The notes: a model not told the origin generated them from the sequence alone. Counted from the first letter of the stretch, positions 52,901-61,269 are shown. The stretch: DNA of 64,000 bases from Luteitalea pratensis (GCF_001618865.1 NZ_CP015136.1:1647001-1711000), one strand, 5' to 3'. Numbers and translations: made by a program.

Positions 52901-54347
52901 CGCGGTGGTCGTGGTCTCGCAACCGTTCGACGGCGGCATCCGGACGGGAACCCTGGTCTTCACGCCGCATCCGCCCACGACCCTGTATACGCGCTACCTG
53001 GCCGAGGGCGCATCGTCGGCGTTTTTCGACACGTGCCTTGCGCTCCTCAACCCGGGCACCGTTGCAACGACCGCCACGCTGTCATTCCTGCGCTCCGGGC
53101 GAGAGCCGCTCGAGGTCCAGGTGGACGTGCCCGCGGGCACGCGGCGGACGGTGTGGCCTCGCGATCACCTCGGCCCTGGTGATGCGCAGTTCTCGACGAT
53201 CGTGTCCGCATCGCAGCCGCTCGTGGTCGACCGCACGATGACGTGGGATGGGTCCGGCTATGGCGCACACGCCGAGACGGCCACGACCGAGCCTTCACCA
53301 CGCTGGTACTTTGCCGAGGGAGCCACGCACAGCGGCTTCGCGCTGTTCTACCTGCTGCAGAATCCCGGCGACGCGACCGTCACCGCCCGCGTGCGCTACC
53401 TGCGCGCCGGCGCGCCGCCGATCGAGAAGACGTACACGCTCGCGCCACGATCGCGCACGAACATCTGGGCCAACCTCGAGGAGTTTCCCGGGCTCGGGCG
53501 GGCCCTGGCGTCGACCGAAGTGAGTGCCGTGATCGAGACGACGGGTGGCGAACCGATCATCGCCGAACGTGCGATGTATCGCTCGACGACGGGCCGGCTG
53601 TTCGACGCGGGACACGAGAGCATGGGCGTCAGGGCACCGTCGACGCGCTGGTTCCTGGCCGAGGGACGCACCGGTCCGTTCTTCGACGAGTTCATCCTGC
53701 TTGCCAACCCGGCCGACGTCGACGCGTCCGTGCGGATCACGTACCTGCTCGACGACGGCAGGACGTACGTGCGGACGCTTGTGGCACCCGCGGCTGCGAG
53801 AACGAGCCTCTGGGTGGATCACGAGACGATCGACGGTGTGGCAGGCGAGCCCCTGGCCGATGTCGCGCTGTCGGCGACCGTGGAGTCACTCAACGGCGTG
53901 CCCCTCATGGTGGAGCGCGCGATGTGGTGGCCTGGCGACGGCTCGACCTGGCACGAAGCACATGCGTCGGCAGGCGCCGTCGAGACCGGCGTGATGTGGG
54001 CGATGGCGGAGGGCGAGGTTGGTGGCGACCGTGCGGCGCAGACGTACGTGCTCATGGCGAACACCTCGACGTTCGAGGGGCGTGCTCGCGTGACGCTGTT
54101 GTTCGAGGATGGCCAGTCGGCGAGTCGGATTTACGGACTGCCGGCGTCGTCGCGCACCAACGCCGCGATCGGCCCGGACTTCGGCGCCGTGGTCGACCGG
54201 CGAAGGTTCGGCGTCATCGTCGAGGCGCTGGGCACTGACGAGGCCGCGCCGGTCCCGAGAATCGTCGTCGAGCGCGCGATGTACTCAGACGCCAACGGCG
54301 TGGCCCTCGCTGCAGGCACCAACGCGCTCGCGACCAGGCTGAGGTAG
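49950..54347 (+). CDS. Secreted subtilisin-like protease with six BACON domains and four C-terminal repeats
   Basis: About 1465 residues; the start is uncertain (TTG at 49950 after GGTGGAG, or GTG at 49959; the ATG at 49848 lies in repeat DNA). A signal peptide (RVVLTLLLLALAAPATAQ) and an I9-like propeptide (about 55-165) precede a peptidase S8 domain. Its triad is Asp in AVAVLDDGLDTGHPAF (about 199), His in CTHGTHVAGIAAG (about 253) and Ser in KSGTSMAAPHVAGAW (about 412). Six BACON-like modules follow, each with a WxASxDAxWLSVSP pattern and VTVxQxG ends (about 470-905). Four repeats carrying YLAEGASSAFFDTCLALLNPG-like motifs (RWYFAEGATHSGF, RWFLAEGRTGPFFDEF, MWAMAEGEVGG) end the protein. An exported adhesin-like protease is suggested. 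Confidence 0.88.
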   Translation: MAWVGVDSLVVACWLVARVAEWRRIGRPAACRVVLTLLLLALAAPATAQPGAARPGDDGRVARLTAGAPSDTASATAIAGWRQRVRVDPTIRLIVLLATADPTAPALNAAARAANAGALGRVVARLGPHVRAARTLSTLPLAALDVDADGLETLLADPSVATVEEDQALQRALAQSVPLVQADRVWAQGYRGFGWAVAVLDDGLDTGHPAFGGRVVAEACYSGHGSPGSSICPGGVFASTAAGSAAPCPGCTHGTHVAGIAAGSTGVAPESSVIAMQVFSSDGLAYFSDILHAIDRVLVLANTYHVAALNLSLGNGTTHFGTCDDTSPSVFTAFVSLRAVGIAPVVASGNTGTATGLEFPACLSNAVSVGSTSKADVVEAYSDASSQLQLLAPGGAITAPVSGGGYATKSGTSMAAPHVAGAWALLRQRVPAASVSTILAALSTTGVWITDARTGALFPRIRIADAAEAIATLGISPTTWAPLATGGTQAVVVTSAPAAASWSASTDAAWLSVSPASGVGSGSTTLTATAHTTSALPRTATATIAGHSVAVTQSGATPTLTLSATTWEIGPAAATRMLTLTSSLPDATWSATSSQPWLTVVPAAGTGSATLGVSVSAHTSSVSPRTAAITVAGQTFTVMQAGATPSITAGPTAVTIAAAGGTAPVALNVSPSDAPWTASADASWLVLDRVSGAGDATITITAGPHSGSAFSRTGTVTIGGQAVTVKQAGATPSFMATPSSVDLSAAGGAVTITLTSTLPDASWTASSTTPWLAVQPQSGIGSTIVTVTVAPHTLVQSRSGTVSVAGQVVTLSQQGAPSVFTASPLSLDVPVGGALASVVLTTTATNAPWTAVSDVAWLSVTPTSGHGSATLDVAVDATTPAQPRTGTITVAGHVITVMQGGGAPAASITETAWIAPITGGTRALALDVSGSTGSWTATSDAAWLTVSPVHGTGDSDVLIAALPSGSNGAGLPSFALPSTIPTTTAVVVVSQPFDGGIRTGTLVFTPHPPTTLYTRYLAEGASSAFFDTCLALLNPGTVATTATLSFLRSGREPLEVQVDVPAGTRRTVWPRDHLGPGDAQFSTIVSASQPLVVDRTMTWDGSGYGAHAETATTEPSPRWYFAEGATHSGFALFYLLQNPGDATVTARVRYLRAGAPPIEKTYTLAPRSRTNIWANLEEFPGLGRALASTEVSAVIETTGGEPIIAERAMYRSTTGRLFDAGHESMGVRAPSTRWFLAEGRTGPFFDEFILLANPADVDASVRITYLLDDGRTYVRTLVAPAAARTSLWVDHETIDGVAGEPLADVALSATVESLNGVPLMVERAMWWPGDGSTWHEAHASAGAVETGVMWAMAEGEVGGDRAAQTYVLMANTSTFEGRARVTLLFEDGQSASRIYGLPASSRTNAAIGPDFGAVVDRRRFGVIVEALGTDEAAPVPRIVVERAMYSDANGVALAAGTNALATRLR

Positions 54348-54387
54348 TGAGGGCTCATGGCTATGGCGTATGGCTTCGGGCTTACGT

Positions 54388-54500
54388 TCAAGCCTCAAGC
54401 CTCAAGCCTCAAGCCTCAAGCCTCAAGTCTCAAGTCCCAGGTCTCAAGCACTTACCTGAGACATGAGACGTGAGACGTGAGACGGCTTGAGACATGACAG
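54388..54500. repeat. Heptanucleotide array, units AAGCCTC and TGAGACA/G
   Basis: CAAGCCT repeats (six or more) pass through CAAGTCT/CAGGTCT variants into the inverse type ATGAGAC/GTGAGAC. The two halves are partly complementary, so the transcript could fold. Confidence 0.8.
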
Positions 54501-54534
54501 ACTCGGGTCTGAAGCCGCAGGTTAGAGTGGACGC

Positions 54535-56382
54535 GTGACCGGACCTGCCGCGCCGCCCGCGATGCCGTCGCCTGACGCTGTCTACCGGGCCCGGGTGACG
54601 CAGTACGAGGCGGTGGCCGACGCTGCGGACGAGCGATCGCGTTGGCACTCACGCGCGCGCTTGGTGGTCGTCACGATCGCGGTGGCGGCGCTCGTCGTGC
54701 TCGTGCGATCGCCACTCGCGTCCAGCGCTGCGCTGCTGGGCTTCAGCGTCATCGTGTTCGCGTGGCTCGTGGTGCGGCACGACCGTATCGAGCGTCGCCG
54801 CGACGCGGCCCTCGCGATGGTGTCCCTCAACAGGCATGCGCTCGCTCGCCGGGCCCGGTCGTGGCACGACCTGCCCGCGCCGTGGCAGCCTGCGGTGCCC
54901 GACGATCACCCCTTCGCTGCCGACCTCGACATCTTTGGTCACGCCTCGCTGGTGCAGGTCATCGGGCCCGTGCGAACACCCACGGGCCGGCGTTCGCTCG
55001 CCGAGTGGCTGCTCCACGGCGGTGCCTCGCCACTCGAGGCGATTCACGACCGCCAGGCAGCGGTACGCGAACTGGTGCCGGCGCTCGACTTCAGGCAGCA
55101 GTTGTCCGCGCTTGCGCGCCTCCTGCCGGAGGCCACGGGCAGCGGCGGCGACCACGAACTGCCGGCGGCCGTGCACTGGGCCGAGGCGCGCAACGGGCTC
55201 GGTGGGCGTGGGTGGGTATCGGTCATGGCGGTGGTGCTCGGCGTGGCCACCGTGACTGGCGCCATCGGCGCCTACATCGGCGTGGTGACCGGCTCGTGGT
55301 GGCTGCTGACGGGACTGCTCGGCTGGGTGCTGCGCTGGTGGGTCCACGAACCGCTGGAGCACGCCGTCGGCGGGGCGTCAGGGGAGCACGGGCTTCGACC
55401 GTGGGCTGCCGTGATCGGGCATGTCCACGCGGCCCGATTCGCGTCGCCGTTGCTCGCTGCCGCGCGTGCCGACATCGACGCCGCACCGGCGGCGCTGCGC
55501 CAGCTCGAGCAACTCGTGGCGCTCTCCGACGTCCGGCACACGGCCTGGCTGTTCGTGCCGCTGCATACGCTGACGTCGTGGGACCTCCACGTCTGGTGGC
55601 TCATCGAGCGCTGGCGCCAGCGACACGGCGCCGACGTCCGCCGCTGGCTCGAGGCGGTCGGCCGCATCGATGCGGCCGGTGGTCTGGCCGCGCTCGCGTT
55701 CGATCAACCGCAGTGGACGTTCCCGCTCGTCGATCCGACGACGGGGGTGATCGAAGGGGCGGATGTCGGCCACCCGCTGCTGGCCGATGCCGTCCGTGTC
55801 CCCAACGACGTGCAGCTCGGCCCGCCCGGACGCTTCCTGCTCATCACCGGATCCAACATGTCGGGCAAGAGCACGCTGCTCCGCGCCATCGGCCTGAATG
55901 TCGTCCTCGCCCACGCGGGTGGTCCCACGTGCACGACGGCGTTCCGTGTGCCGCGGCTAACGCTTCACACGAGCATGCGCGTGTCCGACTCGCTCGAACT
56001 CGGACTCTCGCTGTTCATGGCGTCGCTGGTGCGACTGCAACAGATCGTGCATGCCGCGCGCATCGCCACGGCCGACCGGCGCGTCTGCTTCCTGCTCGAC
56101 GAGGTGCTGCAGGGCACCAACAGCGCCGAGCGTCAGATTGCGGTGCGGACGGTGGTCGACCACCTGCTCGGGTGCGAGGCGATCGGCGCGGTGACCACGC
56201 ACGATCTGGAACTCGCGCGCGACGCGGGGTTCACCGCGCACGCCGACAGCTTCCACCTGCAGGAGACGCTTGCCGGCAGCGGGCCGACCATCTCGATGAC
56301 CTTCGACTATCGTCTGCGGCCAGGGCCCGCGCAGGCCGGCAACGCGCTGCAACTGCTGCGCATGCTCGGCCTCGCCGAGTAG
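54535..56382 (+). CDS. Membrane-associated MutS-like ATPase
   Basis: 615 residues from a GTG at 54535. Two helix pairs occur near the N-terminus (about 40-80) and at about 220-265 (VMAVVLGVATVTGAIGAYIG, WWLLTGLLGWVLRWW). The C-terminal ATPase is of the MutS type: Walker A FLLITGSNMSGKSTLLRAIG (about 435-455), the signature LELGLSLFMASLVRLQQIV, Walker B VCFLLDEVLQGTNSAERQ and the switch region GAVTTHDLELA. The mismatch-binding and connector domains are absent. Such membrane MutS-domain proteins are widespread but uncharacterised, and a role in mismatch repair is not expected. Confidence 0.87.
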   Translation: MTGPAAPPAMPSPDAVYRARVTQYEAVADAADERSRWHSRARLVVVTIAVAALVVLVRSPLASSAALLGFSVIVFAWLVVRHDRIERRRDAALAMVSLNRHALARRARSWHDLPAPWQPAVPDDHPFAADLDIFGHASLVQVIGPVRTPTGRRSLAEWLLHGGASPLEAIHDRQAAVRELVPALDFRQQLSALARLLPEATGSGGDHELPAAVHWAEARNGLGGRGWVSVMAVVLGVATVTGAIGAYIGVVTGSWWLLTGLLGWVLRWWVHEPLEHAVGGASGEHGLRPWAAVIGHVHAARFASPLLAAARADIDAAPAALRQLEQLVALSDVRHTAWLFVPLHTLTSWDLHVWWLIERWRQRHGADVRRWLEAVGRIDAAGGLAALAFDQPQWTFPLVDPTTGVIEGADVGHPLLADAVRVPNDVQLGPPGRFLLITGSNMSGKSTLLRAIGLNVVLAHAGGPTCTTAFRVPRLTLHTSMRVSDSLELGLSLFMASLVRLQQIVHAARIATADRRVCFLLDEVLQGTNSAERQIAVRTVVDHLLGCEAIGAVTTHDLELARDAGFTAHADSFHLQETLAGSGPTISMTFDYRLRPGPAQAGNALQLLRMLGLAE

Positions 56383-56591
56383 ATGGCCCGAAACCCAGCA
56401 GGCTTGCAGAGTGTTCGATACTGAGCCACTTTTGTCGGGATTGCGCACATCACGCGAAGGGCCGGGGACGACAAAGGGCCAGAGCCCGCGGACCCTGGCC
56501 TGTGCCAGTGGTGCGCGAACTCCGGCCACTGTCTGCTGCCTGTCCGCCGAAGCCTTGGCAAAGACGTGAAAAGATGCAGCCCTGCAGTATT

Positions 56592-56852
56592 TCACGTCGT
56601 GATGCGCCGGCCTCCCGTCGCCATGCGATAGATCGCGAGCAGCACAATGGCGCCGAGCAATGACATCACGAAGCCTGCCGGGTCATTCTGGCCGTACAAG
56701 CCCATCACCTGGCCGAGGAAACCGCCAAGCAGCGAGCCGACGATGCCGATCAGCATGGTCACGATGATGCCGCCCGGATCTCGCCCAGGCATCACCAGTT
56801 TGGCCAACGCACCGATCACCAACCCGAACACGATCCAGCCAAGAATGCCCAT
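56592..56852 (-). CDS. GlsB/YeaQ/YmgE family stress-response membrane protein
   Basis: 86 residues from the ATG at 56852 with GAGGAGGGG upstream. Three short helices with the family pattern GWIVFGLVIGALAKLVMPGR, DPGGIIVTMLIGIVGSLLGG and GFVMSLLGAIVLLAIYRM. Small inner-membrane proteins of this family are often induced by stress; the molecular role is unknown. It is divergent from the LamG-like protein. The 209 bases upstream of the MutS-like gene end hold a GGCTTCGGCG-type element (about 56545-56570). Confidence 0.9.
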   Translation of the reverse strand: MGILGWIVFGLVIGALAKLVMPGRDPGGIIVTMLIGIVGSLLGGFLGQVMGLYGQNDPAGFVMSLLGAIVLLAIYRMATGGRRITT

Positions 56853-56955
56853 AGCACGCCCCTCCTCAATGCAGGTCGCCGGCAGCGACGTGCTGCGCGT
56901 TGACCGATCTGTCGGCGGATCCGTATTGCACGGACCGATCCACCATAATGCCGCG

Positions 56956-57654
56956 ATGCGGACCACCTCGACGATTGCCGGCTCCACGTGCACCGCGCTG
57001 GCCGCCCTGGCCCTTGGTGTTTCGCTGCTGGCAGCAGAGTTGTCCGCCTTCGCCTTGGCGGACGCGGAACAGGTGACCAGCAGGCCCACCTTCGCACCAC
57101 AGTCGCTCGACAAGGAATGGACGCTCGACGGCACCGGCATCTGGGCCCTGCGCGATGGCCTGCTCGCCCTCGTCACGGCCGGCAAGCCCGGCGGACCGAT
57201 CCGCCGCCCGTCTGCCGTGGCTCTCGTCAACGGTCCCAACCTCACGGATACGACCTTCGAAGTGGAGGTTCGCTCCACCGCCGCGCTGCCACCGGTCACG
57301 CCACGCCGCGACGCGCTCCTGGTCGCGGCCTACCAGTCGCCGACGCGGTTCTACTACGTGCACCTGTCGGCCGCGCGAGACGATGTCCACAACGGCATCT
57401 TCCTGGTGAACGACGCCGATCGGCGCCGCATCGACTCGCGTTCGGAGATCGCGCCGCTGGTGGATCAGGAGTGGCACCGCGTACGACTCGTGCGGACTGC
57501 TGCGACGGGTCGTCTCGAGGTCCATGTCGACGAGCGGACCGAGCCGATCATGATCGCCACCGACAAGACGTTGGGATGGGGCCGGGTCGGCGTCGGGTCG
57601 TTCGACGACACCGCCGAGTTCCGCCACGTTGTCGTCACCGGCACGAAGAAATAG
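56956..57654 (+). CDS. Secreted LamG/concanavalin-like protein
   Basis: 232 residues from the ATG at 56956. A signal peptide (ALAALALGVSLLAAELSAFA) is followed by a beta-sandwich of the family seen in DUF1080/LamG proteins: TTFEVEVRSTAALPP, ALLVAAYQSPTRFYYVHLSA, DQEWHRVRLVRTAATGRLEVHVD and GWGRVGVGSFDDTAEFRHVVV. These domains bind or cleave carbohydrates in some relatives. No catalytic residue set can be assigned here. Transcribed alone. Confidence 0.7.
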   Translation: MRTTSTIAGSTCTALAALALGVSLLAAELSAFALADAEQVTSRPTFAPQSLDKEWTLDGTGIWALRDGLLALVTAGKPGGPIRRPSAVALVNGPNLTDTTFEVEVRSTAALPPVTPRRDALLVAAYQSPTRFYYVHLSAARDDVHNGIFLVNDADRRRIDSRSEIAPLVDQEWHRVRLVRTAATGRLEVHVDERTEPIMIATDKTLGWGRVGVGSFDDTAEFRHVVVTGTKK

Positions 57655-57717
57655 GGCGGACGCCGACGGGCTCGTGTCGCGCCGACTTGGGCGCCGAAGC
57701 CGTGGCGGAGGCGCCCG

Positions 57718-59844
57718 TCAGCCGCCGAGGCGACCGATGACGGCGCGGAGGTCGACAGGGGTGCCGCGCAGGATCGGGTTCCACAGATCGCCGGTGGTCT
57801 CGAACCGCGTGAACGCGTTCTCGAGCGTGAAGTCCTCGGGCCGGATGTCCTGGTCGAGTTCATCCCACTGCAGCGGCGTCGAGACGCCGGCAAACTGGCT
57901 CGCGCGGGCGCTGTAGGCGCAGGCCAGTGTCTTGCCCTCGATGTTCTGCAGGTAGTCCACGTAGACGGTGCGTCCGCGCCGGGCGACCGCCCGCTCCACG
58001 GTCGCGACCTTGGGATGCTGCGACGCGACCGCGGTGGCGATGATCTGGCACAGCAGCTGGCCGGACTGGTAAGACGTGCCTTCCGCCAACGGGATGTAGA
58101 TGTGCAGGCCTGACGACCCCGACGTCTTGAGCGCCGCCGGGACGTCGAGCATTACGAGCGCCTCGCGGACCCAGCGCGCCACGTCGCGCACCTGCGCGAA
58201 AGGCACGCCCGGCATCGGGTCGAGATCGATCGCCACGAAATCGGCCGCCGCGGGCGAGGCCGCCCGAGAGAACCACGGGTCGAGCGAGATGGCGCCGAGT
58301 TGCGCCACGTACAACAGCGTCAGCAACGATCCGCCGATGAGCCGCGGCATCGGCCCGTCGTCGTCCTCGTCGCCTTCGACGACCTGCACGTTGACGCCCG
58401 CCGGGACGGTGTCGGGTGCGCGCTGCTGGTAGAACGCCTTGCCGAGCACGCCGTTCGGATAGCGCTTCATGACCAGTGGGCGATCAGCAATCACCGGCAA
58501 CAGCCATGGCGAGATGCGCGCGTAGTACCGCAGCAGGTTACCCTTGGTCAGGCCCGACGCTGGCCAGAAGACCTTCTTCGGGTTCGTGACCTCCAGCACG
58601 CCGTCAGGCAGCGTCAGAGAGCCGTCGCGCCCGGCGTCCTCGAGTAACTGGAGCTGTTCGACGATGGCGGTGATGGGAAGGTAGGGACGCCTCTCCGAGG
58701 CGTCCATGTCCACACCTGCGCCCTCCAGGGAGGATTCGCGCATCGTCGCCCTTGGTCGGGGCTGTTGCGCTGGACGGCTCGGAGAGCCGTCCCTACCTGT
58801 CGGATCGACCGCGTCAGGGCCGACGTCGTCACGCAGCCCGAGGAAGACCGGATGACGCAGTCGCCCCTCAGGCGTCCACTCGCTGAACCGCACCTCGCAG
58901 AGCAGTCTGGGATCCACCCAGTGCTGTCCGCGGGCGCGCGGGGCATCGACGAACGGCGACGTGGTCCGTGCCAGCGGTCGCAGCCGCAGGAGGAGATCCG
59001 AGATGGCCGCGTCGCTGAACCCGCCACCGACGTTGCCCGCGTAGCACAGCGTCGCGTCGCTGCCCTTCGCAGGGCGCGCCGGCTTGCCGCGCGCATCGGT
59101 GAAGCGTCCGACCATCAGGGCGCCGAACCCGGATCGCGTCCCCTTCGGGTCGGTCCAGCCGCCGATCACCAGCGTCGCCGTCTTGTGCAGCTTGACCTTC
59201 CGCCATGTCCGCGAGCGCACGCCGGACAGGTACGGCGCGTCCGCATCCTTGACGATCAGTCCCTCCCAACCCTCCCGTTTGGCCTGTGCCAGCACGTTCC
59301 TGCCGTGTCCGGCGACGTAGAGGCCTTCACGCAGGCGCTCGCTGGTGCGCACGTGCAGCAGGTACTCCAGCCTGGCGCGGCGTGCAGCCAGGGGCAGTGG
59401 ACGGAGATCCTCGACCCCCTCGCGCAAGAGGTCGAACACTACCAGGGCCGTCGGCACCGTCGCCGACCGGGCGTCGATGTCCATCGCGCCCTTGAGGTGC
59501 ATGCGGGATTGCAGCGCGGTGAAGGACGCCGGTTGTCCCCGGGCGTCAAGGGCGACGACTTCGCCGTCGAGGATCACCGTCCCGGACAACTGCGCTGCCA
59601 GTTCGCGCAGGGCGCGGACGATCTCGGGAAACTGCGTGGCCTTGTCGTTGCCGTTGCGCGACAACAGGCGGACCCGCGCGCTCGGATGGGCCGGTTCGAC
59701 GATGACGATGGCGCGGATGCCGTCGAACTTCTGTTCGTAGAGCATCGATGAGTTGTCGAGGTTAAGGGCGTCCAACTCACACGGGGTGGCCAGCATCGGC
59801 GCGGGGGGCGCCTCGTCACGCCAGAGCTGGACCGTACGGGCCAT
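57718..59844 (-). CDS. ligD: ATP-dependent DNA ligase D (ligase plus polymerase domains)
   Basis: 708 residues. The ligase domain has the nucleotidyl-transfer lysine in YEQKFDGIRA (Lys39), ILDGEVVALDARGQP, WEGLIVKDADAPY and WRKVKLHKTATLVIGG, with the OB-fold to about 340. After a linker a primase-type polymerase domain (about 415-700) follows: KVFWPASGLTKGNLLRYYARI, PLVMKRYPNG, the catalytic Asp pair in FVAIDLDPMPG, SGSSGLHIYIPL and YLQNIEGKTLACAYS. The phosphoesterase domain of Pseudomonas/Mycobacterium LigD is absent. The linker contains an in-frame family C element (GRDGSPSRP, about residues 349-358). Divergent from the Ku gene 244 bases away; the pair performs non-homologous end joining. 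Confidence 0.93.
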   Translation of the reverse strand: MARTVQLWRDEAPPAPMLATPCELDALNLDNSSMLYEQKFDGIRAIVIVEPAHPSARVRLLSRNGNDKATQFPEIVRALRELAAQLSGTVILDGEVVALDARGQPASFTALQSRMHLKGAMDIDARSATVPTALVVFDLLREGVEDLRPLPLAARRARLEYLLHVRTSERLREGLYVAGHGRNVLAQAKREGWEGLIVKDADAPYLSGVRSRTWRKVKLHKTATLVIGGWTDPKGTRSGFGALMVGRFTDARGKPARPAKGSDATLCYAGNVGGGFSDAAISDLLLRLRPLARTTSPFVDAPRARGQHWVDPRLLCEVRFSEWTPEGRLRHPVFLGLRDDVGPDAVDPTGRDGSPSRPAQQPRPRATMRESSLEGAGVDMDASERRPYLPITAIVEQLQLLEDAGRDGSLTLPDGVLEVTNPKKVFWPASGLTKGNLLRYYARISPWLLPVIADRPLVMKRYPNGVLGKAFYQQRAPDTVPAGVNVQVVEGDEDDDGPMPRLIGGSLLTLLYVAQLGAISLDPWFSRAASPAAADFVAIDLDPMPGVPFAQVRDVARWVREALVMLDVPAALKTSGSSGLHIYIPLAEGTSYQSGQLLCQIIATAVASQHPKVATVERAVARRGRTVYVDYLQNIEGKTLACAYSARASQFAGVSTPLQWDELDQDIRPEDFTLENAFTRFETTGDLWNPILRGTPVDLRAVIGRLGG

Positions 59845-59884
59845 GGGGCGTAATCATCGGGGTGTCGACGACCGATAGCAAGGA

Positions 59885-59986
59885 TCCGGGTACCGGGTAC
59901 CGGGTGCCGGGTACCGGGTAACGGGTAACGGGGCACCCGGAGCCGGAACGGGGAGTCCGGTAGGGCCGGCTCTCCGAGCCCGGCCA
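59885..59986. repeat. Heptamer array (GGTACCG) followed by a family C element
   Basis: 59885-59940 is an array of GGTACCG/GGTAACG 7-base units. 59959-59986 is a family C copy (TAGGGCCGGCTCTCCGAGCC then CGGCC). Both lie in the LigD-Ku intergenic region. Confidence 0.8.
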
Positions 59987-60013
59987 AGGGCATCGGCTAA
60001 CCGGTCACCAGGC

Positions 60014-60039
60014 GTAGGCGTCGACCTTCAGGTCGACGC
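60014..60039. repeat. Palindromic element, family A
   Basis: GTAGGCGTCGACCTTCAGGT followed by CGACGC, 50 bases upstream of the Ku start. It may overlap the Ku promoter. Confidence 0.7.
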
Positions 60040-60088
60040 GATGAGCGCGTGTCAGGCGGCAGGCCACAAGTTTGCAAGCGAGAGAGCC

Positions 60089-60946
60089 ATGGCAGCACGA
60101 GCAACGTGGAAGGGACATCTCAAGCTGAGTCTGGTGACGATCCCGATCCGGGTATTCCCGGCGACGGACGCGCACGCGACGATCAGCTTCAACCAGCTCC
60201 ACGAGGTCTGCCAGACGCGTATCCAGCAGAAGAAGTGGTGCCCGCATTGCGAGCGCGAGGTCGCCAACGGCGAGATCGTGAAAGGTTACGAGTTCTCGAA
60301 AGGGCGCTTCGTGACTGTCACCGAGGAAGATCTCTCGAAGGTGCGTCCCGAGTCGACGCGTCTCATCAACCTAACGCAGTTCACCACCGTCGATCAGATC
60401 GATCCGATCTACTTCGAGCGGCCGTACTACCTCGCGCCGGATGGCAACGTTGCTGCCGAGGCGTTCGCGGTGATCCGTGAGGGGATGCAGGGCAAGGCAG
60501 GCATCGGCAAGCTCGCGCTCTACGGCCGCGAGTACATCGTCGCCGTGCAGCCGCGCGAGAAGGGGCTGGTGATGTACACGCTGCGCTCGGCCGACGAGGT
60601 GCGCAGCATGTCGCAGATCGAGGAACTGGAGAACGTGCCGGCGAAGCTGAAACCCGAGGAGGTCAAGCTCGCGCAGCAGGTGATCGGGACGTTCGAGGGC
60701 GACCTGGACATCAAGAGCTTCCACGACACCTACCAGGAGGCATTGCGGAGCCTGATCGACGCCAAGGTCTCCGGCGAGGAGATCGTCGAGACCGAGGAAG
60801 AAGCGCCGGCCAAGGTCGTGGACCTGATGGAGGCCCTGCGCCGTAGCCTCGAGACCGTCAGCGCCGGCAAGAAGACTCCCGCCAAGGCCACCTTGAGCTC
60901 CGGCAAGTCGGATGCGACCGCGAAGAAGACCAGGAAGCGCGCATAG
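60089..60946 (+). CDS. ku: Ku protein, non-homologous end joining
   Basis: 285 residues from the ATG at 60089; an in-frame ATG at 60041 falls in the repeat region. Prokaryotic Ku core: ARATWKGHLKLSLVTIPIRV, FNQLHEVCQTRIQQKKWCPHC (zinc-binding-like cysteines), VKGYEFSKGRFVTVTEEDL, DQIDPIYFERPYYLAPDG, then QREKGLV-like RSADEVRSM. The C-terminus is Lys-rich (GKKTPAKA, ATAKKTRKRA), as in Ku proteins that bind DNA and recruit LigD through it. It forms a homodimeric ring on DNA ends. Divergent from ligD. Confidence 0.94.
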   Translation: MAARATWKGHLKLSLVTIPIRVFPATDAHATISFNQLHEVCQTRIQQKKWCPHCEREVANGEIVKGYEFSKGRFVTVTEEDLSKVRPESTRLINLTQFTTVDQIDPIYFERPYYLAPDGNVAAEAFAVIREGMQGKAGIGKLALYGREYIVAVQPREKGLVMYTLRSADEVRSMSQIEELENVPAKLKPEEVKLAQQVIGTFEGDLDIKSFHDTYQEALRSLIDAKVSGEEIVETEEEAPAKVVDLMEALRRSLETVSAGKKTPAKATLSSGKSDATAKKTRKRA

Positions 60947-60947
60947 T

Positions 60948-61135
60948 CATGCCTGATGCCTGATGCCTGATGCCTGACGACCAATGCCTAGCGGCTGAGG
61001 CGTGGCGCCTGACGAACGCCGAACGCCGAACGCTGAACGTCGAACAGGCTGACGGAAGAAGGTCGAAGGTGAAGGTAGGTAGGGCCGGCTCTCCTTGGGC
61101 GCCGAAGCGCGCAGCGCCAAGGTGGCCGAGCCCGC
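60948..61135. repeat. Repeat-filled intergenic region: two heptamer arrays and a long family C element
   Basis: 60948-60980 is a GATGCCT array. 61013-61046 is a GAACGCC/GAACGCT array like 6429-6467. 61077-61135 is the long form of family C, with an inner hairpin (CCTTGG.../CCAAGG) between the two halves of the short form. The 323-base gap before the TerC gene holds no other gene. Confidence 0.8.
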
Positions 61136-61269
61136 CCACGCCCACGCCGACTCCCGACGCCCGACTTCCGACTCCCGATCCGGGATCTGCGATCTGCGGT
61201 CCGCGATCCCCGTCCCTGTACAATCTGAGGTCCGCGCGCGAATGACACGCGCGGACGAAAGGACGTGTC

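Noticed and set aside
54388-54500. Tandem array considered as a CRISPR
   Set aside because: Units are 7 bases without unique spacers, and no cas genes are nearby. The same applies to the other arrays.
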